From Chthoniobacter flavus (GTDB taxonomy: Bacteria > Verrucomicrobiota > Verrucomicrobiia > Chthoniobacterales > Chthoniobacteraceae): 64,000 nt of DNA. Of the stretch, positions 36,927-45,148 are shown in pieces. Every line of letters begins with the position of its first letter. Position 1 is the stretch's first letter. Below the pieces are notes generated by a model. That model saw only the letters and a program-made list of their open reading frames with translations, searched no databases and was not told where the DNA came from. The stretch lies in assembly GCA_945861435.1 (NCBI GenBank), contig CAMAUX010000012.1, positions 50,018 through 114,017 on the forward strand, in the 5' to 3' direction. The translations under genes were made by a program, and so were the position numbers.

Positions 36927-37098
36927 AACCGCCTCCGCATTCGCGGACAACTTCCGCGCCCTCGAAGAGGCGTCTGCAGCATCCGCCAGCTCTCCTCTGG
37001 CCAGATCACGCACTCGCGAAGGGTGACGTGCTGCTTTCTGCTGTTGGCGATTTCGAAGCCCACGGTTTCCTTGCCGCGGACCGGTGCGCCGCGCCCTC

Positions 37099-38256
37099 TC
37101 AGTGGTACCCGCGCAGACGCGCCAACCGCTCTCCAGCCCCCCGCAGCACTTCCTCTCCCTTGGCAAAGTGGAAGCGCACATAGCGCTGCTCCGGTTCCCG
37201 GAAAAAACTCGACCCCGGAACGCCCGCCACACCGATCTCGCGCGTGATCCACTCCGCCGCCGCCAAGTCGCTCGCATGCCCAAGCGGTGAAACGTCCAAC
37301 AGCACAAAATACGCCCCCTCAGGCTCCGTGAATGCGAGGCCCGTGCGCGCAATCTCCTCAAGAAACACCTCGCGCTTGTGCGCATACGACTGCGCCAGCC
37401 CGCTGTAGTACTCGTCGGGAAACTCCAGCGCAGTCACCGCCGCCTCCTGCAACGGTGTCGCAGCCCCCACCGTCAGAAAATCGTGCACCTTGCGCGCCTC
37501 GGCGATGACCTCCGGCGCAGCCTGCACATATCCCAGACGCCAGCCCGTCGCCGAGTACGTCTTTGAAAGCGAGTTGCACGTGATCGTGCGCTCGAACATC
37601 CCCGGCAGCGCCGCCATCGCTGTGTGCCGATGCTCCCCATACACGATGTGCTCGTACACCTCGTCCGTGATCACAAATGCATCGTGCTTCTGCGCAAGCG
37701 CCCCGATCTCCATCAGCTCCTCCCGCGTAAACACACGACCGCTCGGATTGGACGGGTTACACACCACCACCGCCTTCGGCTTCTGCTCAAACGCACGCGC
37801 CAACTCCGCCGCATCGTACCGAAAGTCCGGCGCACGCAGCGGCACGAAGATCGGCTCCGCCCCCGAGAGAATCGTGTCCGCCACGTAGTTCTCATAAAAC
37901 GGCGAGAAGATCACCACCCGGTCCCCCGGATCGCACGCCGTCATCAGCGCCACCATCATGGCCTCCGTGCTCCCGCACGTGACCACCAGATGCCTCTCCG
38001 CATCCAGCTCAAGACCCGTGAAGCGCCCAATCTTGCGCGCCAGCGCCTCCCGAAACCGCGGCGCCCCCCACGTAATCGCGTACTGGTGAAAGGGGCCACG
38101 CGCCGCCGCCCCAAGCGCCTCCACCATCGGCTGCGGCGGCATGCCGTCGGGAAAACCCTGTGCGAGATTGATCGCCCCATGCGCGTTGGCGAGCCGCGTC
38201 ATCCCTCGGATGACCGACTCCGTGAATCCGTGCAGACGCTTTGCTGTGGCTGGCAT
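37099..38256 (-). CDS. PLP-dependent aminotransferase (class I/II)
   Basis: A 385-residue cytoplasmic aminotransferase. The start giving MPATAKRLHGFTES is preferred to one 21 codons upstream that adds an unrelated sequence. INLAQGFPDGMPP, CGSTEAMMVAL, VVVCNPSNPSGRVF and FVITDEVYEHIVY are the usual fold-type I blocks. The Schiff-base lysine is Lys232 in NSLSKTYSATGWRLGY. RYVRFHFAKG carries the C-terminal carboxylate-binding Arg. The sequence resembles the methionine/kynurenine-oxoglutarate aminotransferase group (YbdL/KAT-like). The exact amino acid cannot be set. Monocistronic, convergent with the DUF1501 gene. Confidence 0.92.
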   Translation of the reverse strand: MPATAKRLHGFTESVIRGMTRLANAHGAINLAQGFPDGMPPQPMVEALGAAARGPFHQYAITWGAPRFREALARKIGRFTGLELDAERHLVVTCGSTEAMMVALMTACDPGDRVVIFSPFYENYVADTILSGAEPIFVPLRAPDFRYDAAELARAFEQKPKAVVVCNPSNPSGRVFTREELMEIGALAQKHDAFVITDEVYEHIVYGEHRHTAMAALPGMFERTITCNSLSKTYSATGWRLGYVQAAPEVIAEARKVHDFLTVGAATPLQEAAVTALEFPDEYYSGLAQSYAHKREVFLEEIARTGLAFTEPEGAYFVLLDVSPLGHASDLAAAEWITREIGVAGVPGSSFFREPEQRYVRFHFAKGEEVLRGAGERLARLRGYH

Positions 38257-38581
38257 GGGTGGGTGGGTGGTGCTGAGTACCAAGCTGGAAAAGCAGGCTT
38301 CCTTAACTAACCCCCGCACGTCAACGCCGCCCGATCCCTATAATGCCACTTATTAACCTAGCCACTGATCCCTAGCGGCCATTAGACAACGCACGCGACG
38401 CCGCGATGCTTGATGCGCGCGGGTAACGCCGATTCGCAATGCCCAAGCACCACGAAATTGGCGACCCAGACCGATACTGTTTTGTGCCCGGATTCATAAT
38501 GGAAATCAGCGCGCCATCCATCGCTCAGGCAGTCCGAACAAAAAACAGGCACTCGCAGCCTCGGCATGCCGGAGGGATAAG

Positions 38582-38609
38582 AGCCAACAGCCAATAGCCA
38601 ATAGCCATT
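38582..38609. repeat. Tandem repeat, 7-bp unit
   Basis: AGCCAAC, AGCCAAT, AGCCAAT, AGCCATT in succession. Heptad repeats of this kind arise by slippage and are common between genes in several phyla. Confidence 0.8.
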
Positions 38610-38662
38610 TAGGCAACCGCAATCCGCAAACCAGATGAAGCGATCCTCCGGATCGCGTCCCC

Positions 38663-38692
38663 CATCTGATGCCATCTGATGCCATCTGATGC
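38663..38692. repeat. Tandem repeat, 10-bp unit
   Basis: Three exact copies of CATCTGATGC. No dyad or known regulator match. Confidence 0.85.
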
Positions 38693-38861
38693 CCCACTGA
38701 GTAGGGAGGCGAAAAAGCCGGTGATGAGACCAACTTCCGCCTGCCTCTACCGGCTCTCAAAAAACACGAGTCCTATCTAAGTCCCTTTCCGCCCGATCCC
38801 CTCCTCGCAATCAACTGCGCCCCCTTTCCACAGACAGTCCCTACTCGTTAGTCACCCATAC

Positions 38862-38891
38862 TTGCCCGCCCGCAATTCGCTCTGCTATATT
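38862..38891 (+). promoter_or_regulatory. Possible sigma-70 promoter of the kinase gene
   Basis: TTGCCC (38862-38867) and TATATT (38886-38891) are 18 bases apart. The AT-rich -10 stands out in this GC-rich region. It would give a very short 5' leader, ending about 4-5 bases before the ATG. Confidence 0.35.
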
Positions 38892-38901
38892 TTGATTCTT
38901 C

Positions 38902-41265
38902 ATGTCTGAACAACCTCTGGTCGAGATTTGCAAAGATTGCGGCACCCCCCTTCACGTGGGCCGCGACGAGGTTTTTGCACTCGTACACTGCACCACCTGC
39001 AATGCGACCTTGCGCGTCCGCACCCACTTCGACCACTTCCGCATCGAAGCGACCCTCGGCGCGGGCGGCATGGGCGCCGTTTACAGAGCCAACGACACCA
39101 ACCTCAAACGCCCAGTCGCCCTCAAACTCCTGCGCAAGGAGTACAGCGACAACCCGGACTTCGTGCGCCAGTTCCAGACCGAAGCCGCCGCCACCGCCTC
39201 CATCCACCATCCCCACGTGGTGAAGGTCTACTCCAGCGGCAGCGACCACGGCGTCCTCTACATCGCCATGGAACTCGTCGACCAAGGCTCCCTTGAATCC
39301 CTCATGGAGCACCAAGGCAAAATCGATGAACTCGAGGTCTTGGGCTACGGAATCCAGATCGCACAGGGCCTCAAAGCCGCCCTCCAGTCCGGCCTCATCC
39401 ACCGCGATATCAAGCCCGGCAACATCCTCTTCGCCGAAGGCCGCGAGGCAAAAATAGTCGACTTCGGTCTCGCCGCTCTCGTCGACGCCGACAAAACCTC
39501 CGGAGGCGATGTCTGGGGCACCCCATACTACGTCCCGCCTGAAACCCTCGACGACCAGCACGAGGACGCCCGCAGCGATATCTACGCACTCGGCGCCACC
39601 CTCTACCACGCTATCGCCGGACGCCCCCCCTTCCTGAGCGAAACCATCTCCATCGTCGAACTCCTCGAACTCAAAAAGAGTTTCGACCCCCTCCAAAAAG
39701 CCCTCCCAGAGGTGGCCCCCGCCACAGCCGCAGCCCTCAACAGAACCCTCGCGTTCGATCCCTCGGGCCGCCCCCAAACTTACGACGAACTCCTCCTCGA
39801 CCTCGAATTCGCACGCAAGGAACTCAAGGCCTCACGCACCGCCGCCGCCCGCCGCAAGGCAGGCATCGGCGTCTCCTGCGAATGGATCACATGGTCGGTC
39901 GCCGCCGCCATTGTCGCAGCCGGCGTCTCCACCTTTTGGACCCTCCTCCCAAACTCCGCCGAAACCGCCGACGTCCAGCCCAGCGCCCCTGCAATACCCG
40001 CCGGGCCCACTCCCGAACAGCGCTTCGCCGAAGCACGCGCCCTCCTCTTCTCCGACAAATTTCCAGAGGCAGCCGCCAAATTCGCCGATCTCTCCAGCGA
40101 AACCGTCATCTCCGAACCCGTCCGCAACTGGGTAGCCCTCCACCACGCCCTCGCGCTCCTGCTCGCAGCCGACAACACCGCCGCGGACACCGTCTTCGCC
40201 GCGATCGAACAACGCGGCCTCTTCACCAACGCACCCGACGAACAAACTCTCGCTCACTTCTTCCTCGACTCCGCCCACCTCCTCCAAGCATCCAGCGCCA
40301 TTCCCCGCGAAGACACCGCACCTTTCCAAAAGCCCGACTACCACGGCTTCGCCCTCCTCCTCGCCGGCCTCAAAAACTGGAACCTCGGCGAGTTCGAATC
40401 CGCCTCCCAGATCCTCTCCTCCTTCAATCCCGAGAACGACGACATCGCGAGGGAACTCGGTGTCGACCCGGAGGCTCCCGCACAACTGCAAAAAATCGCC
40501 ACCACACGGACCACCCATTTCCGCACGTTCAAGCCCCTGCTGCATTCCCTCACGACAGCACCAGATTCAGCCGCACAGAAAAAGGCAGTCGCCGCCGCGC
40601 GCGACGCCCTCGAATCCCTCTCTCCAGCCCTCTCAAAAGCACTCTTGAGCGCCGTGGAATCCGCGGAAACACGCCTCAAGGCCGCGGAAGAGGAAATGGC
40701 ACGCATGATGGCGGAAAAAGAGGCGGCCGACACGAAACTCCTCGGCGAAGCCAAACAAAAACGACTCCAACTCGCCTTCCAATTCCAATTCACCAAATCG
40801 CGGGAAGCGCTCGCCGCCGCTGAACTGGCCACGGATGCGGCAAAAGCCGAACACGCCCACGTCCTCGCCAAAACGGACGTCCTCATTCGCTTCAAGGACA
40901 TCCTTGTCCGCGACATCAACCTCCAAGGATCTCGTCAGCGCGTCGCCCGCCGCAATGGCACCTACACCCTCGGCCTCCCAGCCAAAGCCGACGACCTCCT
41001 TCTCCACACCAAGACGCAGTTCGGCCTCACCGCCATCCCGTGGGCTGACATTCATCCCGAGAGCATTTACGCGATGGCTAAAGAGTTCCTCCGCCCTGGC
41101 CAAGCCAGTGAACTCGAACCCGAACGCAGGTGGACCCTCGCAGCCTATGCCTCCCTCATCGGCAAACCCGCCGATTGCCGCACTCTCCTCAACGAGGCCG
41201 CCACGCTCAATCCCGCCCTCGCTCGCGACCTCGAGGCATTCCTCCAGTCCGCAGAAACCCCTTGA
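38902..41265 (+). CDS. Zinc-ribbon membrane Ser/Thr protein kinase (PknB-like)
   Basis: A 787-residue receptor-type kinase. Residues 10-33 are a zinc ribbon with CKDC (Cys10, Cys13) and CTTC (Cys30, Cys33). The kinase domain runs about 46-315 with glycine loop GAGGMGAV (53-60), VALK (Lys75), IHRDIKPGN (Asp169) and DFG (187-189), so it looks active. One membrane span lies about 331-352 (WITWSVAAAIVAAGVSTFW). The extracytoplasmic part of about 430 residues has alpha-solenoid-like sequence, then a Lys/Glu-rich coiled coil near 590-670. It has no recognised ligand-binding domain. Zinc-ribbon kinases of this plan are frequent in Planctomycetota/Verrucomicrobiota. Monocistronic. Confidence 0.93.
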   Translation: MSEQPLVEICKDCGTPLHVGRDEVFALVHCTTCNATLRVRTHFDHFRIEATLGAGGMGAVYRANDTNLKRPVALKLLRKEYSDNPDFVRQFQTEAAATASIHHPHVVKVYSSGSDHGVLYIAMELVDQGSLESLMEHQGKIDELEVLGYGIQIAQGLKAALQSGLIHRDIKPGNILFAEGREAKIVDFGLAALVDADKTSGGDVWGTPYYVPPETLDDQHEDARSDIYALGATLYHAIAGRPPFLSETISIVELLELKKSFDPLQKALPEVAPATAAALNRTLAFDPSGRPQTYDELLLDLEFARKELKASRTAAARRKAGIGVSCEWITWSVAAAIVAAGVSTFWTLLPNSAETADVQPSAPAIPAGPTPEQRFAEARALLFSDKFPEAAAKFADLSSETVISEPVRNWVALHHALALLLAADNTAADTVFAAIEQRGLFTNAPDEQTLAHFFLDSAHLLQASSAIPREDTAPFQKPDYHGFALLLAGLKNWNLGEFESASQILSSFNPENDDIARELGVDPEAPAQLQKIATTRTTHFRTFKPLLHSLTTAPDSAAQKKAVAAARDALESLSPALSKALLSAVESAETRLKAAEEEMARMMAEKEAADTKLLGEAKQKRLQLAFQFQFTKSREALAAAELATDAAKAEHAHVLAKTDVLIRFKDILVRDINLQGSRQRVARRNGTYTLGLPAKADDLLLHTKTQFGLTAIPWADIHPESIYAMAKEFLRPGQASELEPERRWTLAAYASLIGKPADCRTLLNEAATLNPALARDLEAFLQSAETP

Positions 41266-41428
41266 GGCTCTTTCGGCTATCACGCAACCGGGCGACACGC
41301 CACGCTCAGGATCCGAACCCCTGAGAACTGCCCGGTAATCTGCGAACCTCGATCATTCGGGAGCGCCACCCACTCCCAACGCTCACCACACGGCGCCAGC
41401 CCGCGTCCATCGAAACCGCGAAGCCGGC

Positions 41429-41468
41429 AAATCCCCAAATCCCCGAATCCCCGAATCCCCGAATCCCC
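41429..41468. repeat. Tandem repeat, 8-bp unit
   Basis: Five successive copies of (A/G)AATCCCC in the gap between the kinase gene and sufT, 33 bases beyond the sufT stop. Confidence 0.9.
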
Positions 41469-41500
41469 ACTCGCTGAGCCAGTCCCCAGCCGCGCCAGCC

Positions 41501-42070
41501 TCAGATCAGGCCCATCTTCATCTTGCCCACCTCACTGATCATGGCCTGATTCCACGCCGGATCCCAAACCAGCTCCACGTCCGCCTCACTCACCCCGGGC
41601 ACCGTCAGCACTTTCTGACGCGCCTCCGCAGCAATCGTCGGTCCCATCCCGCATCCCGGCGCGGTCAGTGTCATCTTCACCGCAACATGCGCGCCCTGCC
41701 CAGGACGCGGCGTCACCAAACAGTCGTACACCAAACCAAGATCCACGATGTTCACGGGAATCTCCGGGTCATAGCAGGTCTTAAGCTGGTCCCACACCGC
41801 CTTGTCCTCCACCGGTTGGTCCACCGCGCCCCCAGCCTCCACACCCGACGCCCCCGACGCCCCCGCCACAACGCTGGATTCCAGCCCGATCGCATCCGCA
41901 TTCGCATCGGTGATCCGCGCCAGCCCCTGCTCCGTCACAATCGTGTAACTCCCCCCCAGAGCCTGCGTGATCCTCACCACCGTACCCGCCTTGATGACCG
42001 CCGCATCCCCACTAGGAATCCGGATGATTTCGCAATCGCGGAGCAAGGTCCGCTCAGTGTTCTCGTGCAT
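41501..42070 (-). CDS. sufT: SufT-family Fe-S cluster assembly/maturation protein
   Basis: A 189-residue long-form SufT. The N-terminal part (RDCEIIRIPSGDAAVIKAG ... GLARITDANADAIG) is the extension of the long SufT group. The C-terminal MIP18/DUF59 domain has DPEIPVNIVDLGLVYDC, TLTAPGCGMGP and VELVWDPAWNQAMISE. DUF59 proteins help mature Fe-S proteins; the conserved Cys in PGCGM may contact the cluster. An insertion of Gly/Ala/Ser at about 65-85 links the two parts. It lies three bases after the IscU-like gene and is the last of a three-gene unit. Confidence 0.93.
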   Translation of the reverse strand: MHENTERTLLRDCEIIRIPSGDAAVIKAGTVVRITQALGGSYTIVTEQGLARITDANADAIGLESSVVAGASGASGVEAGGAVDQPVEDKAVWDQLKTCYDPEIPVNIVDLGLVYDCLVTPRPGQGAHVAVKMTLTAPGCGMGPTIAAEARQKVLTVPGVSEADVELVWDPAWNQAMISEVGKMKMGLI

Positions 42071-42073
42071 GAT

Positions 42074-42655
42074 TTAAGAGTTTGAAGAGTTTGAAGAGTT
42101 CGTGGGCCGCAATTTCACTTTCGCCCCTGTGGACGCCTGAAAACTGGAAAGCAGATTACCCCCGGCCCCCGCAACCTTCCCCTCGCGATCCACCCCGCCA
42201 CCGGAAGGAGCAGCAACGCTCGTCTCCTGTTGCGTTCCCACATCCACCTGCACGGACGGCTCCACAGGCCTCCCCCCACCAGAACCTCCCAGCGCCGAAC
42301 GCAGCGCACCCTCCACCAATTGCGCACAGTGAATCTTCATCGGTGGCAATGCCCCAAGCGGCGCAGCCAACTCACCACCGGAAAGCGACAAAGCCTCCTC
42401 CACCGTCTTCCCACTGATCAATTCCGTCGCCACGCTCGCCACCGCAATCGCCGTCTCACATCCAAAAGTCTGAAACGTCGCACGATCAATCACACGCCGC
42501 CCACCCTCGTCCTCCCTGAACTTCACCCACATCCGCAGCATATCCCCGCAATCCGCACTGCCCACGGTCCCCACGGCATCGGCGTTCTCCATCTCCCCAA
42601 GATTCCTCGGGTTGCGGATTGCCTCCTGAATGCGGCTTTGCAAATCGTCGTTCAT
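42074..42655 (-). CDS. IscU/NifU-like Fe-S scaffold protein
   Basis: A 193-residue scaffold. AGGAG at 42663-42667, seven bases upstream, decides the start MNDDLQSRIQEAI over an ATG six codons earlier. The three cluster Cys are in ADCGD (Cys36, with Asp38), TFGCETA (Cys66) and IHCAQLVEGAL (Cys110), as in IscU/NifU. After about residue 125 there is a C-terminal extension of low-complexity Gly/Ser/Val. It ends in NSSNSSNS, which is encoded by three copies of a 9-bp repeat (42076-42102) and is probably disordered. It is the middle gene of the rhodanese-iscU-sufT unit. Confidence 0.9.
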   Translation of the reverse strand: MNDDLQSRIQEAIRNPRNLGEMENADAVGTVGSADCGDMLRMWVKFREDEGGRRVIDRATFQTFGCETAIAVASVATELISGKTVEEALSLSGGELAAPLGALPPMKIHCAQLVEGALRSALGGSGGGRPVEPSVQVDVGTQQETSVAAPSGGGVDREGKVAGAGGNLLSSFQASTGAKVKLRPTNSSNSSNS

Positions 42656-42662
42656 TTTCGTG

Positions 42663-42667
42663 CTCCT
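42663..42667 (-). promoter_or_regulatory. Ribosome-binding site of the iscU-like gene
   Basis: AGGAG with seven bases to the ATG at 42655. It is one of the few clear Shine-Dalgarno sites in the window and settles the start. Confidence 0.75.
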
Positions 42668-42754
42668 GTTCACGGACTGCCCAGTGTGCTCACGCGCACC
42701 CCATCACGGCAACCCCAGCCCCCCACCCTCGGCCACAAATCCATTCCGACAAGC

Positions 42755-43303
42755 TCATTCCAGTTCATAGCGCGGCAGCGATGGGTCCACCTGCTCGCTC
42801 CACGCATCAATCCCCCCACGCACAGCACGCACGTTCACAAACCCATGCCCCGCAAAGTACGCGGCCGCATCCATGCTCCGCGTGCCTGTGTGATCAATGA
42901 GCACCAGCAACTCCTCCCGGCTCCACCCCCCCATGGCCTCCTGCATCAGCTCCTGCGTGAAAAACAACGCACCGGGCACATGCACCGCGTCGAACTCCTC
43001 CCGGGTGCGAATATCCAACAGCCGAGCCCCCGGCGCCTCCGCCAGCGCCGCCTGCGCCTCCGCCGGACTAAACTGCATCTGCAGATCGCTCGCATGGCTC
43101 TCCATAATGTGCGCGGCCACCTCCCCCACCACCAATCCCTGATTGCGCTCACACACCTGCGCAAGCGTCTCCTCAGCTGCAAAGCCGCAACTCGAACACC
43201 CACCAATATGATACCTGCGGAAAAGCGCGCGCCGCGCCCCAGGATACTCGCGCAACAGCACTTCCATCGGCGTTTGTGGATCGATCGTCACAGTAATTCC
43301 CAT
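42755..43303 (-). CDS. DUF1858-rhodanese fusion with altered active site
   Basis: A 182-residue protein. Residues about 1-72 resemble DUF1858 (hybrid-cluster-associated disulfide domain), with RYHIGGCSSCGFAAEETLAQ carrying a C-x2-C pair (Cys36, Cys39). Residues about 75-180 are a rhodanese domain (LLDIRTREEFDAVHVPGALF ... VRAVRGGIDAW). The sulfur-carrying Cys that normally starts the active loop is Asp137 (LVLIDHTGTRSM), so simple persulfide chemistry on this loop is lost. Cys36/Cys39 could serve instead. It begins a unit with IscU-like and SufT genes, pointing to Fe-S or sulfur handling. Confidence 0.85.
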   Translation of the reverse strand: MGITVTIDPQTPMEVLLREYPGARRALFRRYHIGGCSSCGFAAEETLAQVCERNQGLVVGEVAAHIMESHASDLQMQFSPAEAQAALAEAPGARLLDIRTREEFDAVHVPGALFFTQELMQEAMGGWSREELLVLIDHTGTRSMDAAAYFAGHGFVNVRAVRGGIDAWSEQVDPSLPRYELE

Positions 43304-43427
43304 GCCACCACCCTAGCGCCACTGCCACGCCCTGACAACGCCCGCTCTTGACGCTGCCTCCCCAACGCAGACTATACCCACCCCGTTCGTTCAGGGACCC
43401 CGATCCCGCCAACCACCCACCAAGCGC

Positions 43428-44243
43428 ATGACTCAGGACAACAACCCGAAGATCCATCTCCTGCCCAACCTCATGACGGCGGGCAACCTCTTCTGCGGGT
43501 TCGCGGCCACCCTCTCCATCCTCCACGGCGCTCTCCACGAACACGACGGCAACATGGACCTTGCTGATGACAAATTCCACATGGCCATCTGGCTCATCCT
43601 CGCCTCCTGCATCTTCGATATGCTCGACGGCCGCCTCGCACGCCTCTCAGGCAGCGAAAGCCCCTTCGGCCGCGAGTTCGACTCCCTCGCCGATGTCGTC
43701 TCCTTCGGCGTCGCCCCCGCTCTCATGGTCTACCGCATCGTCCTCCATGAGTTCCCGCGCTCCGGCTGGATCATCGCCTCCATCTACCTCATCTGCGGCG
43801 CCCTCCGACTCGCCCGCTTCAACTGCCTGGCCGCCGACAACAGCGCCAACGCCAACCGCGAATTCCGCGGCTTCCCCATCCCGGCCGCCGCAGGTCTCGT
43901 CGCATCGCTCACCCACTTCATGCTCTGGCTCGCCCAAGGCGAACGCCATCTCGGTAATTTCAAATGGGTCCTCCCGGGCCTCCTCCTCTTCCTCTCCTGG
44001 ATGATGTTCTCCGGCTTCCGTTACCCAAGCTTCAAGGGAATCAACTGGAAGACCACGCGCTCCATCCACCGCTTCCTCGGCATCGTCATCGTCCTCATCC
44101 TCACCATCACCTACTACCAGTGGATGCCCTTCGTCCTCTTCCTTAGCTACCTCCTCTACGGATTCCTGCGCCCATTCCTCTCCCAAAAAATGCAGGAGGA
44201 AATCGAGGACGAACTCGAAGAGGACGCCCCAAAACACCCCTGA
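43428..44243 (+). CDS. pssA: CDP-diacylglycerol-serine O-phosphatidyltransferase
   Basis: A 271-residue integral membrane CDP-alcohol phosphotransferase. It forms phosphatidylserine from CDP-diacylglycerol and serine, the first step to phosphatidylethanolamine. The catalytic motif is complete: DMLDGRLARLSGSESPFGRE then DSLAD (Asp64, Asp67, Arg72, Asp85, Asp89). LLPNLMTAGNLFCGFAA at 11-27 is the typical PssA entry helix. About eight hydrophobic spans follow, and the tail is acidic (EEIEDELEEDAP). The hemQ gene follows 37 bases downstream. psd is not in the window. Confidence 0.95.
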   Translation: MTQDNNPKIHLLPNLMTAGNLFCGFAATLSILHGALHEHDGNMDLADDKFHMAIWLILASCIFDMLDGRLARLSGSESPFGREFDSLADVVSFGVAPALMVYRIVLHEFPRSGWIIASIYLICGALRLARFNCLAADNSANANREFRGFPIPAAAGLVASLTHFMLWLAQGERHLGNFKWVLPGLLLFLSWMMFSGFRYPSFKGINWKTTRSIHRFLGIVIVLILTITYYQWMPFVLFLSYLLYGFLRPFLSQKMQEEIEDELEEDAPKHP

Positions 44244-44280
44244 CCACCCCACTTCACCAAACCCTCCACACCCCTTTCCC

Positions 44281-45132
44281 ATGACTCCTTCCGCCCCCTC
44301 ATCCAACGCACCCCTCACAGAAATCCTTCCCACCGAGGGCCTCCACGTCGTCCACCTCTTCCTCAGCCTCAACCGCAAGGCATGGGAACAGCTCCCCGCT
44401 CCTGAACGCACCCAACGCCGCGAAGCCCTCGCCGCCCTCGTTCACGACATCCGCCAGATCCCGCGCACCCAACTCCTCCCCTTCAGCGTCGTCAATCCGC
44501 GCGCCGATCTGGGCTTCATGCTCCTCACCCCGGACCTCCACAACGTCGACCGCTGCTCCAAGCGCCTCCGCGAATGCCTCGGAGCCGACATCCTCACCCA
44601 TGTCTGGTCCTGGTTCTCCCTCACCGAACGCAGCGAGTACACCACCTCCGAAGCCGATTACGCAAAAAGCCTCGAAACCGAAGACTCCCTCACCCCAGGC
44701 ACTCCCGAGTTCGAGGAGCAGATGAACGCCTTCCGCACCCGCATCGCCAAGTACCTCAAGTACCGCGTCGAACCCGACCTCCCGGGCTCCGCAGAATGGC
44801 CCGTCCTCTGCTTCTACCCCATGTCGAAGCGCCGCGATCCAGGCCAGAACTGGTTCGCATCCTCCTTCCAAGACCGTAAGCGCCTCATGGAAGGCCACGC
44901 CAAAGTGGGCCGTACCTACTCCGGTCGCATCCTCCAGCTCATCACCGGCTCCACCGGCCTCGACGACATGGAATGGGGCGTCACCCTCCTCGCCCGCACC
45001 ACCAGCGAGATCAAGGCCATCGTCTACGAAATGCGCTTCGACGAAGTCAGCGCTCAGTACGCAGAGTTCGGCGAATTCCTCATCGGCATCCGCATGGAAA
45101 TCCCAGACCTCTGCGAACGCCTCGCCCTCTGA
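44281..45132 (+). CDS. hemQ: Coproheme decarboxylase (chlorite dismutase family)
   Basis: A 283-residue HemQ/ChdC. It would convert coproheme III to haem b using peroxide, the last step of the coproporphyrin-dependent haem pathway. The family block CFYPMSKRRD carries the catalytic Tyr (Tyr179). The axial His is His206 in EGHAKVGRTYSGR, followed by QLITGSTGLDDMEWGVTL. EMRFDEVSAQYAEFGEFLIG matches the C-terminal block of bacterial HemQ. The true chlorite dismutase Arg is absent from the motif. The gene is probably co-transcribed with pssA. Coproporphyrin-pathway genes such as hemY/cpfC are not in the window. Confidence 0.93.
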   Translation: MTPSAPSSNAPLTEILPTEGLHVVHLFLSLNRKAWEQLPAPERTQRREALAALVHDIRQIPRTQLLPFSVVNPRADLGFMLLTPDLHNVDRCSKRLRECLGADILTHVWSWFSLTERSEYTTSEADYAKSLETEDSLTPGTPEFEEQMNAFRTRIAKYLKYRVEPDLPGSAEWPVLCFYPMSKRRDPGQNWFASSFQDRKRLMEGHAKVGRTYSGRILQLITGSTGLDDMEWGVTLLARTTSEIKAIVYEMRFDEVSAQYAEFGEFLIGIRMEIPDLCERLAL

Positions 45133-45148
45133 TCACGGGCGCCCAACT

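Larger units (their letters stand above)
38257..38901. other. 645-base intergenic region with two short tandem repeats
   Basis: No protein, RNA or transposon recognised. GC content falls below that of the flanks in places. Two short tandem repeats are present: a 7-bp unit (AGCCAAT) four times at 38582-38609 and a 10-bp unit (CATCTGATGC) three times at 38663-38692. Small open frames across the region look random. The right end carries the likely kinase promoter. Confidence 0.6.

Noticed and set aside
36923..37096. A minus-strand frame ending in RKQHVTLRECVIWPEESWRML
   Set aside because: It reads more like a protein than most shadows, but it has no start outside the aminotransferase, no ribosome-binding site and no family I recognise.
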